This document shows, in pieces, positions 18,901 to 27,081 of a stretch of DNA of 64,000 nucleotides. Origin of the DNA: Phytohabitans aurantiacus (lineage in GTDB: Bacteria; Actinomycetota; Actinomycetes; Mycobacteriales; Micromonosporaceae); NCBI RefSeq assembly GCF_027923225.1, contig NZ_BSDI01000029.1:161872-225871 (forward strand), given 5' to 3'. Position numbers and translations under genes: made by a program. Positions within the stretch are counted from its first letter, which is position 1, and each line of letters opens with the position of its first letter. Below the pieces are notes generated by a model. The model made no database searches and was not told the origin of the DNA. It was given only the letters and a program-made list of their open reading frames with translations.

Positions 18901-20620
18901 CGGCCGCGGGAGCGTCTCGCTGTCGACGGTCACCCGCGACGGCATCGGCGAGGAGAGCATCGCCTGGGACGCGGTCGCCTTCGAACGGGCGAGTACGCCG
19001 GTGGCCCAGTACGTGGCGATGGGTGACTCGTACAGCTCCGGCGAGGGCATCGACTACTACCTGCCGGACAGCGACCACAAGCGCGACGGCAACGACAAGA
19101 ACGCCTGCCACCGGTCGATCCGCGCCTACCCCTACCACGTGAAGCTGCCGGGGAGCAGCGCGACGATCGAGCAGGAGGCGGCCGCCGGGCGCGCGTCGTT
19201 CGGGTTCATCGCCTGCTCGGGGGCGAACACGACAAGCGTGACGGAGACCGCGGTCAACTCACCGCCGGCCGTGACGGACCAGGCCGGATACACCGACTGG
19301 GGCCGGGCCGACCACCGGTTCGGCGAGCTGCCACAAGTCGACCAGGGCTGGTTGGACGTGGACACCACCCACGTGACGATCTCCATCGGCGGCAACGACG
19401 CGCGCTTCGCCGACGTGATGCACGGCTGCATGGTCGTCAACCCCTTGAACGGGTGTTACGGCGCCGACCATCGCCTGACCCGGCGCTCCAACGGTGCCGT
19501 CGATCCGTCGGCGTTGAGAACCTTCGAGATGACGGTCATCCTCAATTTGCTGCCGGCCAAGCTGAAAGCGGCCTACCGCGCGATACACGAAAAGGCGCCC
19601 AACGCGCAGATCGTCGTGGTCGGCTATCCGCAACTGTTCCCGGACCATCCATGGCAGACGTGCCAGAGCGTGAGCCCGACGACCCAGCGTCTGCTGAACA
19701 ACTTCAGCGGCATGCTCGGCCTGATCACCGCCGACGCGGTCGCCGATCTCGCGCTCGGGGGCATGAACATCAAGTACGTCGACCCGACGGACACCTGGCG
19801 CAACGGCGGCGGTGCGACCTCGCGCTGGGCGTGCCCCACCGGTTCGGCCGGCTCGTGGACCAACATGGTCATCGCCGTCGCGGAACCGTGGAGCGGCCGG
19901 GAGATCCCGGGCGCGGGCAGCTTCCACCCCAAGGAGGCCGGGCACGCCGCGCTGGGCGTGCTAGCCAGCGTCGCCTTGATGGAGCCCAGTTCGGTCTCCA
20001 CGGTCGCCACCTACTTCCAGAGCAGGGCCGCGACACGCGGCATCACACTGTCGCCGTCCCAGGCCACCTATGCGGCCGAACGATGTCTTGAGCTGACCCG
20101 GATCGGTGGTGTCGGGGGAGACCCGTGCATGACCCTGCCGGTGTTCTTCCCCTCGGTGACCGATGCCGGTGACGCGGCCGTCAACGACAACGAAGGTCTC
20201 CAGCAGAATCCACTGTGGGTCCTGCTGCGCCGCGCCAAGAACGACGAGATGGCGAAGATCCTGCCGAGCAGAAACTGGTACACGCAACAGGGCCGGCAGC
20301 CCAACGGGTGCTCCCGAAATCCAAAACCCTCCCCCACCCACCAGTGCGATGAGTATCCCTACTACTCCAGCGAGCTCGCCGGCAGGTGGGACGAGTTCAA
20401 CCACGACCTCTCACCGGTGAGCACCACCCTCAAATGGGTGGACGAGGTGCCCAACGGCAGGGAGGGCAACGTGCTGGGCGCGATGTACGGCTCATGCGAC
20501 ATCACCAGCGCTACCTACGACAGCACCACGAAGGAGAAGACGGCACCCGGCGGCCGGTTCCTCACCATCCCGCTGGTGCTCAGCACCTCCCCGGAGACAC
20601 TGTTCATCTGCCCACCCTGA
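15989..20620 (+). CDS. Secreted multidomain protein: lysozyme-like region, golvesin/Xly-like module, SGNH (GDSL) hydrolase
   Basis: A 1543-residue exported protein with ribosome site GGGGGAA and a signal peptide cleaved near AQA (residue 35). Residues 50-400 look like a beta-propeller. Residues 440-700 resemble a transglycosylase/lysozyme-like fold with a candidate catalytic Glu516 in LAQESNMW and GYGVAQVTD. Residues 770-1000 include a Cys-rich stretch and a golvesin/Xly-type carbohydrate-binding module (GWYKVKVAVPDHR ... SIAWDAVAFER). Residues 1005-1330 form an SGNH hydrolase with Ser1014 (GDSYSSGEG), Asn1136 (GGNDARF) and His1313 (FHPKEAGH). A C-terminal extension of about 200 residues is unassigned. 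Likely acts on cell wall or polysaccharide plus ester groups. Confidence 0.85.
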   Translation: MATSRLRRRLRSTIAVVAVGATVVAVALSPPAAQARALDPGGGASKVAAPPSDTVDPKERDRVLAPGWHKSDDLVWTTSGDSTGLHVLVATARGGYGWKTVASLAEPGFDADLWIGNACITGSGRRLVVVYGPRTFTNDPDLFDRGGFTAVVDLHSGAVKKLPVQSSLAYFNPGCGTGERAVLSQYGGKRIDDPKVKGVHSRLITVDAAKGTIGKPLLLPTELSSPVPVGDAVVAAGAGRLVRVDGRGRMQGLVPTRGTAFRLAADRDGGVVFLDRQGESVRVRRTMPRANATPATLAEGGLTSVGLATGTAGQVFLTGAATNVTALPGTVRRLDVPNSSTVSTTGALALTRVAWAGQADPRVPVDTGGAARTLDIEARSVARKANLTFRVSPDASQSGAAAGSARSTHPNLNAAKKSGSAARVQGSPTDPVEGTDERYCSVPRNDPRNQAMQPKPRQVEWAVDQVITRSLTVSRPANWKNLGMPPYSPMSYFPPVDLIGGGRVPAQVMLGILAQESNMWQAPGFVLPGATGNPLIGNFYGRDIYNVDSSDDWNINWADADCGYGVAQVTDRMRLAGKEKPDEQPSHPYNMQRAVALDFVTNIAAGVQILQNKWNQVRAAGITVNNGDPLKIENWFMAAWAYNTGFYPNLGNGEPWGVGWANNPINPRYDPQRKAFLDTTYEDARTPQKWPYPEKIMGWAGHPVEINESPTTLVRGYNAAWWPGGDVQGPINRTAVKPPLNLFCDQSNHCVPGMKVEPDAPGMEEEPPGPCLHTDDHDRFDLRCWYHQSVQWKGGPGTTCGTCGNESVRFDPGYAYQDDGVSYPPNCGTMPSTWLIIDDQLDGTPSVRPDCARTFSNAGSFGFEFAPDGSGNYPSKVDLHQIGGGFSGHFFFGRTRTSAMHGGRLRVNGTWRLSNPISGWYKVKVAVPDHRAFTRQADYVINLGNGVTRHRVIGQVRKANTWVDLGLFNFNGRGSVSLSTVTRDGIGEESIAWDAVAFERASTPVAQYVAMGDSYSSGEGIDYYLPDSDHKRDGNDKNACHRSIRAYPYHVKLPGSSATIEQEAAAGRASFGFIACSGANTTSVTETAVNSPPAVTDQAGYTDWGRADHRFGELPQVDQGWLDVDTTHVTISIGGNDARFADVMHGCMVVNPLNGCYGADHRLTRRSNGAVDPSALRTFEMTVILNLLPAKLKAAYRAIHEKAPNAQIVVVGYPQLFPDHPWQTCQSVSPTTQRLLNNFSGMLGLITADAVADLALGGMNIKYVDPTDTWRNGGGATSRWACPTGSAGSWTNMVIAVAEPWSGREIPGAGSFHPKEAGHAALGVLASVALMEPSSVSTVATYFQSRAATRGITLSPSQATYAAERCLELTRIGGVGGDPCMTLPVFFPSVTDAGDAAVNDNEGLQQNPLWVLLRRAKNDEMAKILPSRNWYTQQGRQPNGCSRNPKPSPTHQCDEYPYYSSELAGRWDEFNHDLSPVSTTLKWVDEVPNGREGNVLGAMYGSCDITSATYDSTTKEKTAPGGRFLTIPLVLSTSPETLFICPP

Positions 20621-20728
20621 TCTCACTGATCTTGCGCGATCCAGAAATCCGACGACACGGAATGGATACAGGGGTGGCGGGCACCCGGGAAGATGAGATT
20701 CGATGCCTTGTCACGGGGGTGATGACGC

Positions 20729-21787
20729 ATGGTGCTTGGGGCAGGGACGGTCGTCGTCGGTGCCGCCGTACCGTCACTGGTGTCCTGCGGCCTGTCACCC
20801 GACGCCGACCTGGTCTACCGGACCCTTGTCACGTTCGGCGCCGGGTGCGCGGTGGAGCTGGCTCGGGGGCTCGGACTGCCACGCCGGCGGGTCCTCGACG
20901 CGCTCGACGAGCTGGCCGATCGGAACGCGGCGTCTCTGGCGCCGGCGGCCCGCCCGGAGACAGCCGTGTGGCGCGCTCATCCGCCGGCCACGGTCGTGCC
21001 CGCGCTGCGCCACAGCCGGGCACGGCCACAGGCGCGGGCCAGCGCGGCCCCGAGCCGCCCCGACCGCGTCCTGCCGGAGCTGGTCAGCCTCGCGCTGGGC
21101 GAGGGACTGCGCCACCTACCCACCCGGGCCGCCGCCCGGACCCGGATGGCTGAGCTGGTCGGGATGACCCGCTGCGAACACCTGGCCATGAACCCCGAGC
21201 CCGCGTTCGAACCGCAGGCCACCCAGTCAGCCGCCCCACTGGACCGGATCCTGCTCAGCCGCGGGGTGCGGATGCGGGTGCTCGGTGTACACCCGGCCGA
21301 TCTGGATCCCCTGGCCCCGCACGGCCGCCGCCCTCCGGAGAAGATGCCCGACTACCGGCGGATGCCGGCCGTACCGATGAAGCTCATCGTCGTGGACCGC
21401 ACGGTGGCGCTGTTTCCCGTCGACCCTGGCGACTTCGGCCGTGGCTACCTGGAGGTTGCCCAGCGGCCCGTTGTCGACGCGCTGGTATCCCTCTTCGAGC
21501 GCAACTGGGACGTCGCGTCCACACCACCCGCGGAGCGGGGCCTGCCACCCCTCAGCCCTCGCGAGTGGGCTCTGGTCTCCCTGCTGGCGGCGGGACACAC
21601 GGATGAGTCAGCCGCCCGCCACCTCCAGGTCAGTTCCCGCTCGGTCACCAACATCCTGCGTGCCCTGATGGATCGGCTCGGCGTGCAGAACCGTTTCCAG
21701 CTCGGCCTCGTCCTCGGCGCGCTGTACGCGGTGCGGCCGCCCTACAGCACGGCCCCGACAACTACCGAAGGGAAGGAGACCCGATGA
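20729..21787 (+). CDS. Transcriptional regulator, TrmB-like N-terminus with LuxR-type C-terminal HTH
   Basis: A 352-residue protein. The N-terminal 75 residues resemble a winged-helix TrmB-type domain (VYRTLVTFGAGCAVELARGL). A middle region (about 170-265) resembles the PLD-like effector domain of the same family. Residues 275-330 form a LuxR helix-turn-helix: LSPREWALVSLLAAG followed by VSSRSVTNILRALMDRLGV. This combination is a common actinomycete regulator type, often orphaned. Its stop overlaps the start of the next gene by four bases (ATGA), so the two are translationally coupled and probably work together. No operator could be identified. Confidence 0.85.
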   Translation: MVLGAGTVVVGAAVPSLVSCGLSPDADLVYRTLVTFGAGCAVELARGLGLPRRRVLDALDELADRNAASLAPAARPETAVWRAHPPATVVPALRHSRARPQARASAAPSRPDRVLPELVSLALGEGLRHLPTRAAARTRMAELVGMTRCEHLAMNPEPAFEPQATQSAAPLDRILLSRGVRMRVLGVHPADLDPLAPHGRRPPEKMPDYRRMPAVPMKLIVVDRTVALFPVDPGDFGRGYLEVAQRPVVDALVSLFERNWDVASTPPAERGLPPLSPREWALVSLLAAGHTDESAARHLQVSSRSVTNILRALMDRLGVQNRFQLGLVLGALYAVRPPYSTAPTTTEGKETR

Positions 21788-22386
21788 AGAGGTTCATCCG
21801 GGCGGTTATCAGCGGCGCCGCCGGTCTGCTGCTGGTCGTCGCCGGCCCCGTCACGGCGGCGGTCGGTGACGAGCTGTGGCCAGACACCGCCGCCTGCGCC
21901 GTCGGCGAGTTCACCGCTGTGGTCGTCGGGCCACCTGACGAGTTTGGGCCGGTCCTGGAGCTGCGCGGCCGGGTGGGACCGTGCCCGAAGTCCGAAAAGG
22001 ACCCTGACCCACGGGTCAGCGGCCGGTTCGGGTTCGCATACGTGGGCTGGACGACGGTGATGTCACCGGGGCAGCAGCTGCCGCCCGTGGTGCCAGCCGG
22101 TCGGCTGTACGACAAGAAGCTGCGGCCGTACAAGGCGGCGACCGAGCCGACAGAGTTCGCCGGGCACTTCAACTTCGACGCGGCCGAGTCCGTCGGCGAC
22201 GGGGCGGCGGCGGCGATCTGCCTCGTCCGCGACACCACCACCCGACTCGCCTGCCTGATAGTCGAGCTGGGTGACGACACGCCGACGGTGACACCGGTGC
22301 CGGTGACAGACCCACGCGTGCGGGTCCAGATAACCGTGCTCCCGGGCGGCAGCAACACCTGGCCCAACTGCGGCACCTGCCTATAG
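21784..22386 (+). CDS. Small secreted protein of unknown function
   Basis: A 200-residue exported protein with a signal peptide (MKRFIRAVISGAAGLLLVVAG, cleavage near TAA at 25). The mature part has five cysteines, including a C-terminal pair in NCGTC, and no recognised domain. It is probably folded by disulfides outside the cell. It begins inside the stop codon of the LuxR-type regulator gene (ATGA overlap), which implies co-expression with that regulator. I do not recognise the family. Confidence 0.75.
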   Translation: MKRFIRAVISGAAGLLLVVAGPVTAAVGDELWPDTAACAVGEFTAVVVGPPDEFGPVLELRGRVGPCPKSEKDPDPRVSGRFGFAYVGWTTVMSPGQQLPPVVPAGRLYDKKLRPYKAATEPTEFAGHFNFDAAESVGDGAAAAICLVRDTTTRLACLIVELGDDTPTVTPVPVTDPRVRVQITVLPGGSNTWPNCGTCL

Positions 22387-22432
22387 CCAGCGCCACCCCG
22401 CCCGCGACAGCACGTAGCCCCGCCCTGCACGC

Positions 22433-22634
22433 CGATCAAGGGCAAATGCACGCGCTTTGATCTCTAAACCGCGTGCATTCGCCCTTGATCCACGCACATG
22501 GCCTTGATCGACGACTCTTTGCGGGACAAGGGCAAGCCCAAGACCAGGACCGAAATCCGAGCTACCGCGACGCCCGCCGCGCGCAAGACCGCAGCTCCCG
22601 CGGCCTCACCCACCGCGCACCCACAACCCACGCG
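22433..22634 (-). repeat. Interspersed intergenic repeat, long form (copy B, inverted)
   Basis: The reverse complement of the 4.48-4.68 kb element over its full 200 bases. It contains the 21-base inverted repeat at 22434-22454 and 22470-22490 (GATCAAGGGC..., one mismatch) and the core at 22559-22610. Together with copy C, the hairpin and the promoter described below it fills the roughly 590-base gap before the pectate lyase. Confidence 0.8.
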
Positions 22635-22676
22635 GGCGAAGCAACAAAATCCCTGATACTGCGGCTTCCGGATGCC

Positions 22677-22713
22677 GCTGAGGCGACAAAAACAGGGTTT
22701 TTGTCGCCTCAGC
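22677..22713. terminator. Perfect 16-bp hairpin with A5/T5 inner stem
   Basis: Arms GCTGAGGCGACAAAAA and TTTTTGTCGCCTCAGC with a 5-base loop. The symmetrical stem could terminate transcription in either direction. A smaller hairpin (GCGGC ... GCCGC) partly overlaps on the left. Confidence 0.65.
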
Positions 22714-22765
22714 CATGGCCGGATGGCGAGGCGGCGACGAGCGGAGAGCGTGACTACACGCGGAG

Positions 22766-22815
22766 GGTGAGGCCGCGGGAGCAACGGCATGGACCACGAC
22801 GAACGTCGCGGCAGC
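22766..22815 (+). repeat. Interspersed intergenic repeat core (copy C)
   Basis: The short form of the repeat: GGTGAGGCCGCGGGAGCAACGG, then GACGAACGTCGCGGCAGC. It matches the cores of copies A, B, D and E and lacks the GATCAAGGGC palindrome module. Confidence 0.75.
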
Positions 22816-22866
22816 CCGCAGATTGATGCCGCTGACGCCGATGCCGGGGGCGGATTTGTCAGTTCA

Positions 22867-22895
22867 TTGACATTTGTGGAAGTGACTCGTAAGCT
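22867..22895 (+). promoter_or_regulatory. Sigma-70-type promoter of the pectate lyase
   Basis: A consensus -35 TTGACA and a -10-like TAAGCT are separated by exactly 17 bases. The predicted transcription start falls inside the adjoining LacI-type operator. Confidence 0.65.
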
Positions 22896-22898
22896 CGC

Positions 22899-22914
22899 TG
22901 GAAAGCGCTTTCCA
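22899..22914. promoter_or_regulatory. LacI-family operator upstream of pectate lyase
   Basis: A perfect 16-base palindrome TGGAAAGCGCTTTCCA with the central CG typical of LacI/CcpA-family sites. It lies just after the -10 box, a position for repression by blocking initiation. It differs from the CGAAAAGGTTTTCG sites of the arabinose locus, so another regulator is implied. Confidence 0.75.
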
Positions 22915-22972
22915 AGATGCTTGGGGGTCTGCCACCCCGACTGTGTCACAGTCCGGAAGGGCGGGACCCATC

Positions 22973-23968
22973 ATGCTCAGACGACGCTTCATCGCGCTCC
23001 TCGCAGGCGTGTTCACCGCCGTGCTCGCCGGCTCCGTCGGCGGCGTGCGGGCCGCCGCAAGCGACGACATCCAGGTGATGGCCGATACGGCAGACGGCTA
23101 TGCGAGCGTCTCCGCGCTCGGCATCAACGGCACCACCGGCGGCGCCGCGGGCCCCACCGTCACAGTCACCACCAGCGCACAGTTGGCCCAGTACGCCGGC
23201 GCGAACACCCCGTACACGATCCTGATCTCCGGCCGGATCCAGGTCAGCGGCATGGTGCGGGTGGTGGCCAACAAGTCGATTCTCGGCGTCGGGGCCACTG
23301 CGGAGATTACCGGTGGCGGTCTGGTGCTCGGCAGCACCACCCGACCCGGCAACAATGTCATCATCCGCAACATCGCGTTCCGTAACGCGTCTGACGATTC
23401 TGTCAGTGTCCACAATGGTGCGCACCACGTGTGGATCGACCACAACGACTTCTACCCGGCGTACGACGGATCGGTCGACGTCAAGCACAAGTCGACATTC
23501 GTCACGGTGTCGTGGAACCGGTTCCATGGCACCGACAAGAGCATGCTGCTGGGTCACTCAGACACGCACACCGCCGACATCGGCTACCTGAAGGTCACCT
23601 ATCACCACAACCTGTTCGACGGTTCCACGCAGCGGCATCCGCGCGTGCGGTTCGGCGACCCGGTGCACGTCTACAACAACTACTACCGGGGCGTCGGCTC
23701 GTATGGCGTCGCGTCGACCGAGAACGCCGGCGTGCTGGTGGAGGCCAACTACTTCGAGGACACCGCCTTCCCCTGCCACTCCGCCAGCGGCTATGCCGAG
23801 TCGGCACCGGGCCGGCTGGTCCAGCGCGGCAACGCGTTTGTACGCTCCGGTGCCTGCGAGACCGGAGGCACGGTCGGTGAGCCGAGCGCCTATTATTCCT
23901 ACCGGGCAGACAGCGCCGCATCCGTGCCGTCGCTGGTCACGGCGGGTGCCGGCGTCGGCAAGATCTGA
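22973..23968 (+). CDS. Secreted pectate lyase (PL1 family)
   Basis: A 331-residue exported enzyme; the ATG immediately before LRRRFIALLAG is preferred over an upstream GTG. The signal peptide ends near VRAAA (residue 27). It has a right-handed beta-helix of the Pec_lyase_C type: NVIIRNIAFRN, HHVWIDHNDF (the vWiDH signature with a calcium-binding aspartate), FVTVSWNRFHGTDKSMLLG, and RHPRVRFGDPVHVYNNYY with the catalytic-region arginine (RxPxxR). It cleaves polygalacturonate by beta-elimination. It is monocistronic with its own promoter and operator, fitting induction by pectin breakdown products. This supports a plant-litter lifestyle. Confidence 0.93.
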   Translation: MLRRRFIALLAGVFTAVLAGSVGGVRAAASDDIQVMADTADGYASVSALGINGTTGGAAGPTVTVTTSAQLAQYAGANTPYTILISGRIQVSGMVRVVANKSILGVGATAEITGGGLVLGSTTRPGNNVIIRNIAFRNASDDSVSVHNGAHHVWIDHNDFYPAYDGSVDVKHKSTFVTVSWNRFHGTDKSMLLGHSDTHTADIGYLKVTYHHNLFDGSTQRHPRVRFGDPVHVYNNYYRGVGSYGVASTENAGVLVEANYFEDTAFPCHSASGYAESAPGRLVQRGNAFVRSGACETGGTVGEPSAYYSYRADSAASVPSLVTAGAGVGKI

Positions 23969-24069
23969 GCCGGCACCGCCCGCGCCACGTCGCCACGATC
24001 GATGCCGTGCTTCCACACGCGTCGTAATTCGCGTTGCGGGGTGGCGCGGGCGCGCCGACCATCTGGTGT

Positions 24070-24549
24070 ATGGAGCCTGTCGTTCAGTGGGTACGCACGT
24101 CTTGGACCAAGCGGTCCCGCGGCGGCGACGCCGCTGCCCGCCGCAACGCTGTTCCGTTCGCCTTCCACCTGCCGGCGGCCGGTGCGCCGCTCATTCACCA
24201 GGTTTTCATGCATGAGCACGAAGGCTTCAGGCCACACGGCGAAACCCGAGCGGAGCTGCCCGCCGCTGACCAGGTGGAGCTGCGGCAGGTCGGCGAGCGG
24301 CTACGCGTCCAGCTCGTACCCGACGCCTCGATGATGCCGCGCCGAAACCGCCGCCCTCCGGTCATCTACCTGCGTCGCGGCGAGTGGGTGCGGTGGCAGA
24401 TCAACTACCGTTCGTCGGGCACCTGTCCATGCGGGCACGAATGGTCGTACCGGCTCGACACGCTGAGCCTCGCCCACGGCGAGATCGCGACCGACGCGTT
24501 CCTGGCTCAGCCGCCGTACGCGGTCGACGAGCGTGCCTACCTCCGGTAG
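24070..24549 (+). CDS. Hypothetical protein
   Basis: A 159-residue protein beginning MEPVVQWVRTSW. It is rich in charged and aromatic residues with no signal peptide. The C-terminal half contains VIYLRRGEWVRWQINYR and a TCPCGHEWSYRLDT segment with two cysteines and a histidine that could bind a metal. I do not recognise the family. It stands alone between the pectate lyase and the convergent FG-GAP gene, and no good ribosome site decides the start. Confidence 0.6.
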   Translation: MEPVVQWVRTSWTKRSRGGDAAARRNAVPFAFHLPAAGAPLIHQVFMHEHEGFRPHGETRAELPAADQVELRQVGERLRVQLVPDASMMPRRNRRPPVIYLRRGEWVRWQINYRSSGTCPCGHEWSYRLDTLSLAHGEIATDAFLAQPPYAVDERAYLR

Positions 24550-24647
24550 AGCCCTCGCCACCGAGATGCGAACGGCTGAGTCGCCCCAGCCGTTCGTCGA
24601 CGAGCGTCCATGAGACATCCGCGCGGCGGTGCGCGCCGATTGGTGTA

Positions 24648-25901
24648 TCAGCCGGCGTTGCGGAGAATGACCACGCCGTGGTTGTAATCGGCGATTACGA
24701 CGTCGGTGCGGCCGTCACCGTTGACGTCGCCGACCGCTAGGCCGTCGTCGTTGTAGTTGGTCGCGTACGGCACCTCATCGAGTCCTGCCGGGGCCAGGGT
24801 GCCGTCGGCTCGTTGCAACAGTGTGCTCACCCGCTCCCAACCGCCGTGCACGGTGACCACGTCGTTGCGGCCGTCGCCGTCGATGTCCGCCGCTCGGACC
24901 GGCTGCGGGATGTCCATGACCGGGTAGGTCGTGGGTTTGGCCAGCGTGCCGGTGTCGGTCTGCGGGAACACCACCAGTTGCGAGGAAGGACGGTTGCCGC
25001 CCTCTGTGACCAACAGGTCGGCGCGGCCGTCGGCCGTGACGTCGGCGACCTCGACGCTGTTGACGGAAACGTCACGCACCAGCGGCACCTCGCGACGCCA
25101 GTAGTCGCCGAGGTTGCGGTACACGGTCACGTAGTAACCGCGGAATCCCACCGCGTCCAAGCGCCCGTCACTGTCGAGGTCACCGACACGCACCACTGTG
25201 GTGTTTTCGGTGGTCACCGGCGACCTGGTGAACGTCCCGCCGTCGCCCTGGGTGAGCTGCGCGATTCCGGCCCTGCCGGCCACGAGCAGGTCGGCGTCCG
25301 CGTCTGCGTCGAGGTCCGCGGCGGTCACCTGGGACGCGTTCACCGGCGAACCGGCCAGCACGCCCCGGCTCTCGAGGGTGCCAGCGACGCTCTGGGCGAA
25401 AATCTCCACTCCGCTGCTCGTGGCCACGGCGACGTCCAGCCGGCCGTCACCGTTCGTGTCGAGCACGGCGAGCCCGCCGGCGTCCCCGTACGCCATCCGC
25501 GTCTGGTACTTGACCTCGGGGCGCAGCGAACCGTCTGGTCGCTGCGAGTAGACGAACAGCTTGTAGTCATTCTCTTCGTCGAAGTAGTAGCTGGTCGTGA
25601 GCAGCACGTCGTTGCGGCCGTCGCCGGTGACGTCGCCGATCGCGACGTTTTCCGGCCAGGACCCGGTGGTGATCGTCTCCAGCGGCTCGTAGTGCCCAGA
25701 CATGATCGGCCCCATGAGCAGCCGATCGCGCGGAGTGTCCTTTGCTGGATCCTTCCGGTGGGTATCGCGGATTGGGGCCCCGGCGCGGTCGACCCGGCGG
25801 GTGTCGTCCTCGACTGGCGGCGCCGCGAGCGCTGTGCTGCTCGCGGCGGCAACGGTGCCGGCCGTAAGGAGGGCAAGGGTAAACGAACGACGTAATGACA
25901 T
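24648..25901 (-). CDS. Secreted FG-GAP/VCBS repeat protein
   Basis: A 417-residue exported protein; the start MSLRRSFTLALL follows a GGGGGAAG site, and longer frames add only polar residues. After the signal peptide (cleavage near ALA) come about seven FG-GAP/VCBS-type blades, each with a calcium-binding loop such as DVTGDGRNDV, DTNGDGRLDV, DLDSDGRLDA, DIDGDGRNDV and DVNGDGRTDV. This builds an integrin-like beta-propeller. No catalytic domain is attached, so the likely role is binding carbohydrate or surface ligands. It is monocistronic with its own promoter. Confidence 0.85.
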   Translation of the reverse strand: MSLRRSFTLALLTAGTVAAASSTALAAPPVEDDTRRVDRAGAPIRDTHRKDPAKDTPRDRLLMGPIMSGHYEPLETITTGSWPENVAIGDVTGDGRNDVLLTTSYYFDEENDYKLFVYSQRPDGSLRPEVKYQTRMAYGDAGGLAVLDTNGDGRLDVAVATSSGVEIFAQSVAGTLESRGVLAGSPVNASQVTAADLDADADADLLVAGRAGIAQLTQGDGGTFTRSPVTTENTTVVRVGDLDSDGRLDAVGFRGYYVTVYRNLGDYWRREVPLVRDVSVNSVEVADVTADGRADLLVTEGGNRPSSQLVVFPQTDTGTLAKPTTYPVMDIPQPVRAADIDGDGRNDVVTVHGGWERVSTLLQRADGTLAPAGLDEVPYATNYNDDGLAVGDVNGDGRTDVVIADYNHGVVILRNAG

Positions 25902-25989
25902 GCTTCCCCCGTTGCTGTCTGTCGTGCGGTGTCTCGGCGGGCGACGATGACCGCCCAGTAGCGACATTGGTCAATGTGCCGCAAGAATG

Positions 25990-26018
25990 TGTCTACACTG
26001 TCCTGTCCGGACGGTCAA
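25990..26018 (-). promoter_or_regulatory. Promoter of the FG-GAP gene
   Basis: Read on the minus strand: -35 TTGACC and -10 TAGACA with a 17-base spacer, roughly 90 bases before the start codon. Confidence 0.55.
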
Positions 26019-26076
26019 TACACCAAGCTGACGCCGTGACTAGCCGCGCTGGTCAACTGTCCAGGATGGCCACTCA

Positions 26077-27063
26077 TCACTCCATGCTGAGGTTGCGTTG
26101 CAGGCGTTGGTAGTGCTTGGTCAGCTCGATGTCGATTTGTTCGGCATGGGCCGCGGTGAGGGTGACGGTGGGTTCGTGGTGCGGGCGGGTGGTCGCCATG
26201 CGGGCGCGCAGCCCGGTCGGTGGGTGTGACGCGAACAGGGACGTCTCGTCGCGGATGGACAGTTGGCGCAGGAGTGGCAACTGGGTTGTGGCGGTGCGAG
26301 CCTCGGCGAGGGCGGTCCGCCAGTTGGCCAGGCCGCGTCCGGCGCGGGCTTCGCGACGGATGACCATGTCGATCGTTTCCGCGGCGAGGAGAGTGTCCAT
26401 CAGGTCGGCGACGGCGGTGGAGCCGGCGGTGCTGGCCGCCAGTTCGTCGGCGAGGTACTCGGCGCGTTGGGCGTCGCGTTGTCCGGTCCAGACCAGTAGC
26501 AGGTGCAGCACGTACAGGGTGCGGGCGGCGATGCTCTGTGCGACCGCGACGATCATCTCTGCGATACCGCCGTTGACGGTGTCGACCGGTCGGATGAGGT
26601 CGGCTGTGGTGCCCAGCATCGTGTAGGCGGGTTGCGTGAGTAGCCCGCGGCGCAGGTCGCCGTTGACGAAATGGCCCAGTTCGTGGCCGAGCAACGCGAC
26701 GCGTTGTTGCCGCTGAAGTACCGCCCACAGCGGCAGCCCGAGGCAGAGCACGCGGCGCCGCCGTATCCCGATCGACGTGGTGTAGGCGCCGACCGTTTCG
26801 TCGACGGCGATGATGTGCGGCGTCGGTGCGCCGATCGCGGCGGTGACCTGATCGACGAGCGCGAACAGGGTGGGAGCGCGGTCTCTGGAGAGAACGTCCA
26901 CCGTGGGATCCAGGCGGCCGAGGCGCGGGCGCAGCGTGAACGCCAGGGCGAGCGCGATGAGGCCGAAAAGGATCGTTAGCTGCGGGAAGTTGTAGAACAC
27001 CAACCAGAGGCCGAATGCGACGAGCAGGGCCACACCGGTGAGCAGCAGCAGAGACGCGGTCAT
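26077..27063 (-). CDS. M48 family membrane metalloprotease
   Basis: A 328-residue protein starting MTASLLLLTGVALLV. Two N-terminal membrane helices (about residues 3-45) are followed by the zinc site GHELGHF (His127, Glu128, His131) and the third ligand Glu202 in AEYLADELAA. A further hydrophobic segment lies near 170-195. This matches HtpX/Ste24-like M48 proteases that degrade misfolded membrane or envelope proteins. It is divergent from hrpB with only 18 bases between start codons, so the two promoters must overlap coding sequence or one transcript is nearly leaderless. Confidence 0.88.
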   Translation of the reverse strand: MTASLLLLTGVALLVAFGLWLVFYNFPQLTILFGLIALALAFTLRPRLGRLDPTVDVLSRDRAPTLFALVDQVTAAIGAPTPHIIAVDETVGAYTTSIGIRRRRVLCLGLPLWAVLQRQQRVALLGHELGHFVNGDLRRGLLTQPAYTMLGTTADLIRPVDTVNGGIAEMIVAVAQSIAARTLYVLHLLLVWTGQRDAQRAEYLADELAASTAGSTAVADLMDTLLAAETIDMVIRREARAGRGLANWRTALAEARTATTQLPLLRQLSIRDETSLFASHPPTGLRARMATTRPHHEPTVTLTAAHAEQIDIELTKHYQRLQRNLSME

Positions 27064-27081
27064 CGTCGAAAATGGGACGTG

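Noticed and set aside
20621..20728. Possible promoter or small gene in the gap before the LuxR-type regulator
   Set aside because: No convincing -35/-10 pair or coding frame could be supported.
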